From positions 1 to 8,173 of the forward strand of contig CAZDEK010000038.1 of NCBI GenBank assembly GCA_964504625.1: a DNA stretch of 8,173 bases, read 5' to 3'. Each line of letters opens with the position of its first letter. Positions within the stretch are counted from its first letter, which is position 1. Origin of the DNA: CAZDEK01 sp964504625. Lineage in GTDB: Bacteria; Patescibacteriota; Saccharimonadia; CAILAD01; GCA-016700035. A program made the position numbers and the translations under genes. A model generated the notes under the pieces. The model was given only the letters and a program-made list of their open reading frames with translations. It searched no databases and had not been told where the DNA came from. Positions 5,607-8,173 of this stretch are shown in pieces.

Positions 5607-6842
5607 GACCGATTTGAGAGCTTGGATCGGACGCTTGCGCGCTGCCTTGATGGCCGGAGCTACTCCAAAGATGATTCCAACCGCAGCGCTCACACCGAGA
5701 GCCAAGAAGATAGTCCCAGGCTTGAATACCGGTGTTATCTTCGCAACTCGTTCAACCACAATGCCAAATCCATAGGCGGCCGCAAGACCAAGCAACCCAC
5801 CAATAAGGCTCAAAATAATCGCCTCACTGATGAACTGGCCAAGGATATTGCCAAAGGTGGCACCGATAGCCTTACGGATACCAATTTCACGGGTGCGCTC
5901 TGTCACCGATACAAGCATGATATTCATAATACCTATTCCACCAACCACCAGAGAAATTGAGGCTATCGCCACGATAAAACTCGTCAAGATATCAAGTATC
6001 GATGAGAAAGTCGTTAATAAGTCCTTCTGAGAGAGTACCGAGAAGTCTTTCTGCCCATTATGATTGGCCTGCACGACACTTTCAATTTCCGACTTCGTCG
6101 CCTCGACATTATTGCTATCAGCTACTTCTGCAATTATGCGATAGACTTGGCCATTTGATTTACTGAGACTATTGCCGCTGGAGAACGGAATATACACTGC
6201 ATCGTCAAAACTCGCGCCAAAGCTCGCCCCTGCTTGATCACTTTTTCTCACAACTCCGATCACAGTATATGCTTGGCCGCGAACATTGATAGTTGCTCCA
6301 AGTGGGTCGCGACTAGTAAACAACGCTTCTCGTATGTTTGGCCCAATGACTACCACCGCGGCGGCTGACGTTTCCTCTTCATCAGAAAAGGATCGCCCAA
6401 TATCGATCGTGATATCTTTACGGATCGAGAAATAATTCGGCGTAGTGCTAATGACAAAACTCGAAGGACTAACCTGACCAGCCACCGAAACACTGGCTGA
6501 GATAATGTTCACCGCGGCAACGGCATTGATACCAGATATTTCTCTAACTTTTTCGACATCACTCGTAGTCAGCGTTGAGGTACCCAAGGCTCCAGGATTA
6601 AAGCCGCCGGTAGGCCTGTTGCTACCAGACTGGGTACCAATCGTACCCGATACTACGGTTAGCAGGTTCGTGCCTAGATTTGTAATCTGCGAAGTTACAG
6701 ATTGTTTCACGCCATCACCAATTCCTATCATAAGAGCCACTGCCGCTACGCCAATAATCACTCCGAGCATTGTCAAAAATGAACGTAATTTAGCGGCAGC
6801 TATACTACGCCCAGCATTTCGAATATTTTCAAGAATCATCAT
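5604..6842 (-). CDS. MacB-type ABC transporter permease (FtsX-like)
   Basis: The 412-residue protein has the layout of MacB/LolC-type permeases, which transmit ATP hydrolysis in the cytoplasm to an extracytoplasmic domain rather than forming a classical channel. Transmembrane helix 1 is at about residues 21-42 (SFLTMLGVIIGVAAVALMIGIG). A large external MacB-PCD domain (about 45-280) follows, with PNYFSIRKDITIDIGRSF and the conserved VVVIGPNIREALF. Three C-terminal helices lie at about 285-312, 340-362 and 375-397. The cytoplasmic coupling segment TERTREIGIRKAIGA (314-328) and the ending R.RPIQALKSV are typical. Unlike E. coli MacB, the ATPase is a separate protein. The start has AGGAAG six bases upstream (6854-6849) and overlaps the ATPase stop by four bases (ATGA). 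A glycine/serine-rich stretch at 67-90 is probably a flexible external loop. The substrate is unknown. Confidence 0.92.
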   Translation of the reverse strand: MMILENIRNAGRSIAAAKLRSFLTMLGVIIGVAAVALMIGIGDGVKQSVTSQITNLGTNLLTVVSGTIGTQSGSNRPTGGFNPGALGTSTLTTSDVEKVREISGINAVAAVNIISASVSVAGQVSPSSFVISTTPNYFSIRKDITIDIGRSFSDEEETSAAAVVVIGPNIREALFTSRDPLGATINVRGQAYTVIGVVRKSDQAGASFGASFDDAVYIPFSSGNSLSKSNGQVYRIIAEVADSNNVEATKSEIESVVQANHNGQKDFSVLSQKDLLTTFSSILDILTSFIVAIASISLVVGGIGIMNIMLVSVTERTREIGIRKAIGATFGNILGQFISEAIILSLIGGLLGLAAAYGFGIVVERVAKITPVFKPGTIFLALGVSAAVGIIFGVAPAIKAARKRPIQALKSV

Positions 6843-7549
6843 GCGCGTCTTCCTATTTTTTCTGTTGTGATTTTTCCATCAACAACATGAATAACCCTAT
6901 CAGCATAGTCTGCGATTTCCGGATTATGGGTCACAATCACTAAAGTCACACCCTTTTCGCGATTGAGGTCCCTGAGCACCTGAAGTATCTCTTTGCTTGT
7001 TTTGGTATCAAGATTTCCAGTCGGCTCATCGGCCAATATGAGTGAAGGCTTATTGACAAGAGCCCGCGCAATCGCCGCCCTCTGCACCTGGCCACCCGAT
7101 AATTGCTGAGGCTTGTTTTTCAGCTTATCAACCAGACCGACTTCTTTTAGAGCAGCTATGGCTCGCTTTCTCCGCTCTGCTCGCTTTACCCCCTGATAGA
7201 TCATCGGGAGTTCAACATTTTGCAACACTGAAAAACGAGGCAACAGATTAAATTGCTGGAAGATAAAGCCTATTTTATCGCGACGCAAACGTGCTAACTC
7301 CTTATCTGACAAAACAGTACTATCGACACCGTCGAGCTGATATTCGCCAGTTGTTGCCCTATCCAATAAGCCCAGTATGTTCATAAGGGTGGACTTTCCT
7401 GAGCCCGAAGGACCCATAATCACCACCGACTCACCATCTAATATAGTAATATTTACATTATAAAGGGCATCTAATACGCCTGCTTCGTCGTCATAGCGTT
7501 TCGCTAAGCCGCGCATCGCGATTACAGGGTGCAATTCTTTAGCTGCCAC
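6839..7549 (-). CDS. MacB/LolD-type ABC transporter ATP-binding protein
   Basis: This cytoplasmic ATPase powers the permease encoded next to it. With the GTG start at 7549 it has 236 residues, as usual for the LolD/MacB family. All motifs are present: Walker A GPSGSGKS (46-53), Q-loop FQQFNLLP (97-104), signature LSGGQ (150-154), Walker B LILADEP (170-176), D-loop NLD (179-181) and the switch histidine in VTHN (H208). The family-typical segment between Q-loop and signature (SVLQNVELPMIYQGV) is also present. The frame stays open upstream to 7645, but that part lies within the preceding gene and has no ABC-like sequence. The GTG gives an 11-base overlap with the preceding gene; TTG 7534 and ATG 7516 are alternatives. 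No strong ribosome binding site is visible, so translation is probably coupled. Confidence 0.92.
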   Translation of the reverse strand: MAAKELHPVIAMRGLAKRYDDEAGVLDALYNVNITILDGESVVIMGPSGSGKSTLMNILGLLDRATTGEYQLDGVDSTVLSDKELARLRRDKIGFIFQQFNLLPRFSVLQNVELPMIYQGVKRAERRKRAIAALKEVGLVDKLKNKPQQLSGGQVQRAAIARALVNKPSLILADEPTGNLDTKTSKEILQVLRDLNREKGVTLVIVTHNPEIADYADRVIHVVDGKITTEKIGRRA

Positions 7550-8173
7550 GTTTCGTGAAGACACTCTCAAATACCTTGTCATTAATCTGATATCCAGTAT
7601 AGCGTACACTACGACCATCAGCGAGCACCTCACCGCCTTGGGCATTCACTACTCGATAGCCCTCTGGAGCCCGTAGTGTTACTCGGTAATCCTGGCCCCA
7701 CCAACCAAACTGTGATAAGAGAATCTGCTGAAGCTGCAGGTTATCAGAAAGGACTACTTTTTCGGGTAATTGTACTGTTACCTGTATTGTGGAGGTAGTT
7801 TTTGGCCGAGTCGCCACGCTCTTTCCGAGACGCACACCCCCCTCATTACTCATATCAAATCCGTCTCCCTTAATCAGTCGCGTTCCGCTTGGTAAATACA
7901 GGCTGATCCAGCTCACATCATCACCAATTAGCCAGCCACTCAGGCCAGTTCTCGGATCCACATAAGCACCCTCATAATCACGCGTATGCTGACGAGAGAT
8001 TTCAATCTGTAAAAGTTGCGTACCATCATCTGATACCGACAGCTCTACGTTACTCGTCTTGCGAATAGCCTGTGAGGACTTAGTAGCATTGTAGTTTGCT
8101 GCAGTCATGAGCAGTGCATGTGATTCACCAGGCGTGGCCAGCGAGTGCTGATAGGCTGCTAGTTGCTGCGTTA
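7539..8173 (-). CDS. Probable DUF4012-type secreted protein, C-terminal part, cut by window edge
   Basis: The frame is open to the window end, so the N-terminus lies outside; ATG 8108 is probably internal, because family-like sequence starts nearby and no ribosome binding site precedes it. Recognition is tentative. The visible 211 or so residues resemble the C-terminal beta-rich part of DUF4012 proteins: NYNATKSSQAIRKTSNVEL, followed by SDDGTQLLQIEIS, WISLYLPSGTRLIKG, and a final QVTVQLPEKV and GWWGQDYRVTLRAPEGYRV. Such proteins usually carry an N-terminal membrane helix and act outside the cell; none is visible in this part. No cysteines are present in the part from ATG 8108 on. It overlaps the ATPase start by 11 bases, so it is the first visible member of a three-gene operon. 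A role as partner or cargo of the ABC system is inference from the order. Confidence 0.5.
   Translation of the reverse strand, partial: TQQLAAYQHSLATPGESHALLMTAANYNATKSSQAIRKTSNVELSVSDDGTQLLQIEISRQHTRDYEGAYVDPRTGLSGWLIGDDVSWISLYLPSGTRLIKGDGFDMSNEGGVRLGKSVATRPKTTSTIQVTVQLPEKVVLSDNLQLQQILLSQFGWWGQDYRVTLRAPEGYRVVNAQGGEVLADGRSVRYTGYQINDKVFESVFTKRGS

Noticed and set aside
5622..5960. Rightward open frames opposite the permease gene
   Set aside because: They show no family features or ribosome binding sites, and the opposite strand encodes a complete MacB-like permease.
1..8173. CRISPR arrays, insertion sequences, tRNA or rRNA genes, direct repeat families
   Set aside because: None was visible on reading either strand; the window is almost fully occupied by the listed genes.

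Overview
The window looks like a piece of chromosome from a small-genome bacterium of the Patescibacteria (Candidate Phyla Radiation), most plausibly Saccharibacteria. This rests on gene content: a DUF4446 protein, a short bactofilin, a probable DUF4012-type secreted protein next to a MacB-like ABC pair, and the infC-rpmI-rplT cluster, all with very short spacers or overlaps. It is an inference, because no marker gene was searched. Both TAA and TGA act as ordinary stop codons here, so the UGA-recoding CPR lineages are not suggested. Base composition is close to balanced by eye.

Layout. Bases 1-779 (+) hold the 3' part of a GalT-like nucleotidylyltransferase. Bases 842-2374 (+) hold a yifB/comM gene (Mg-chelatase-like AAA+ ATPase) that is complete except for one in-frame TAA at 1568-1570, where the family normally has leucine. 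A small C-terminally anchored membrane protein (2355-2699, -) runs into the yifB end with a 20-base tail-to-tail overlap. From a compact divergent promoter region (2722-2773) a rightward operon starts: DUF4446 membrane protein (2795-3274), bactofilin (3264-3638) and a degenerate diacylglycerol-kinase-like protein (3635-4450), joined by 11- and 4-base overlaps.

Next comes translation: a well-formed promoter at 4447-4475 drives infC, rpmI and rplT (4508-5554). infC has no ATG, GTG or TTG at its conserved N-terminus and appears to start with ATT, the rare start codon known from IF3 autoregulation. A perfect 16-bp hairpin (5568-5606) ends this operon and serves equally for the leftward operon from the other side. 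That operon (8173 down to 5604) comprises the C-terminal part of a probable DUF4012-type secreted protein, a MacB-type ATPase and a MacB-type permease, again joined by overlaps.

No mobile element, tRNA, rRNA, CRISPR array or gene-free stretch over 300 bases was seen. Most of the window is ordinary housekeeping and envelope content. The points most worth a second look are the nonsense codon in yifB, the AUU start of infC, the bactofilin operon with its apparently inactive lipid-kinase-like protein, and the shared -35 region of two divergent promoters.
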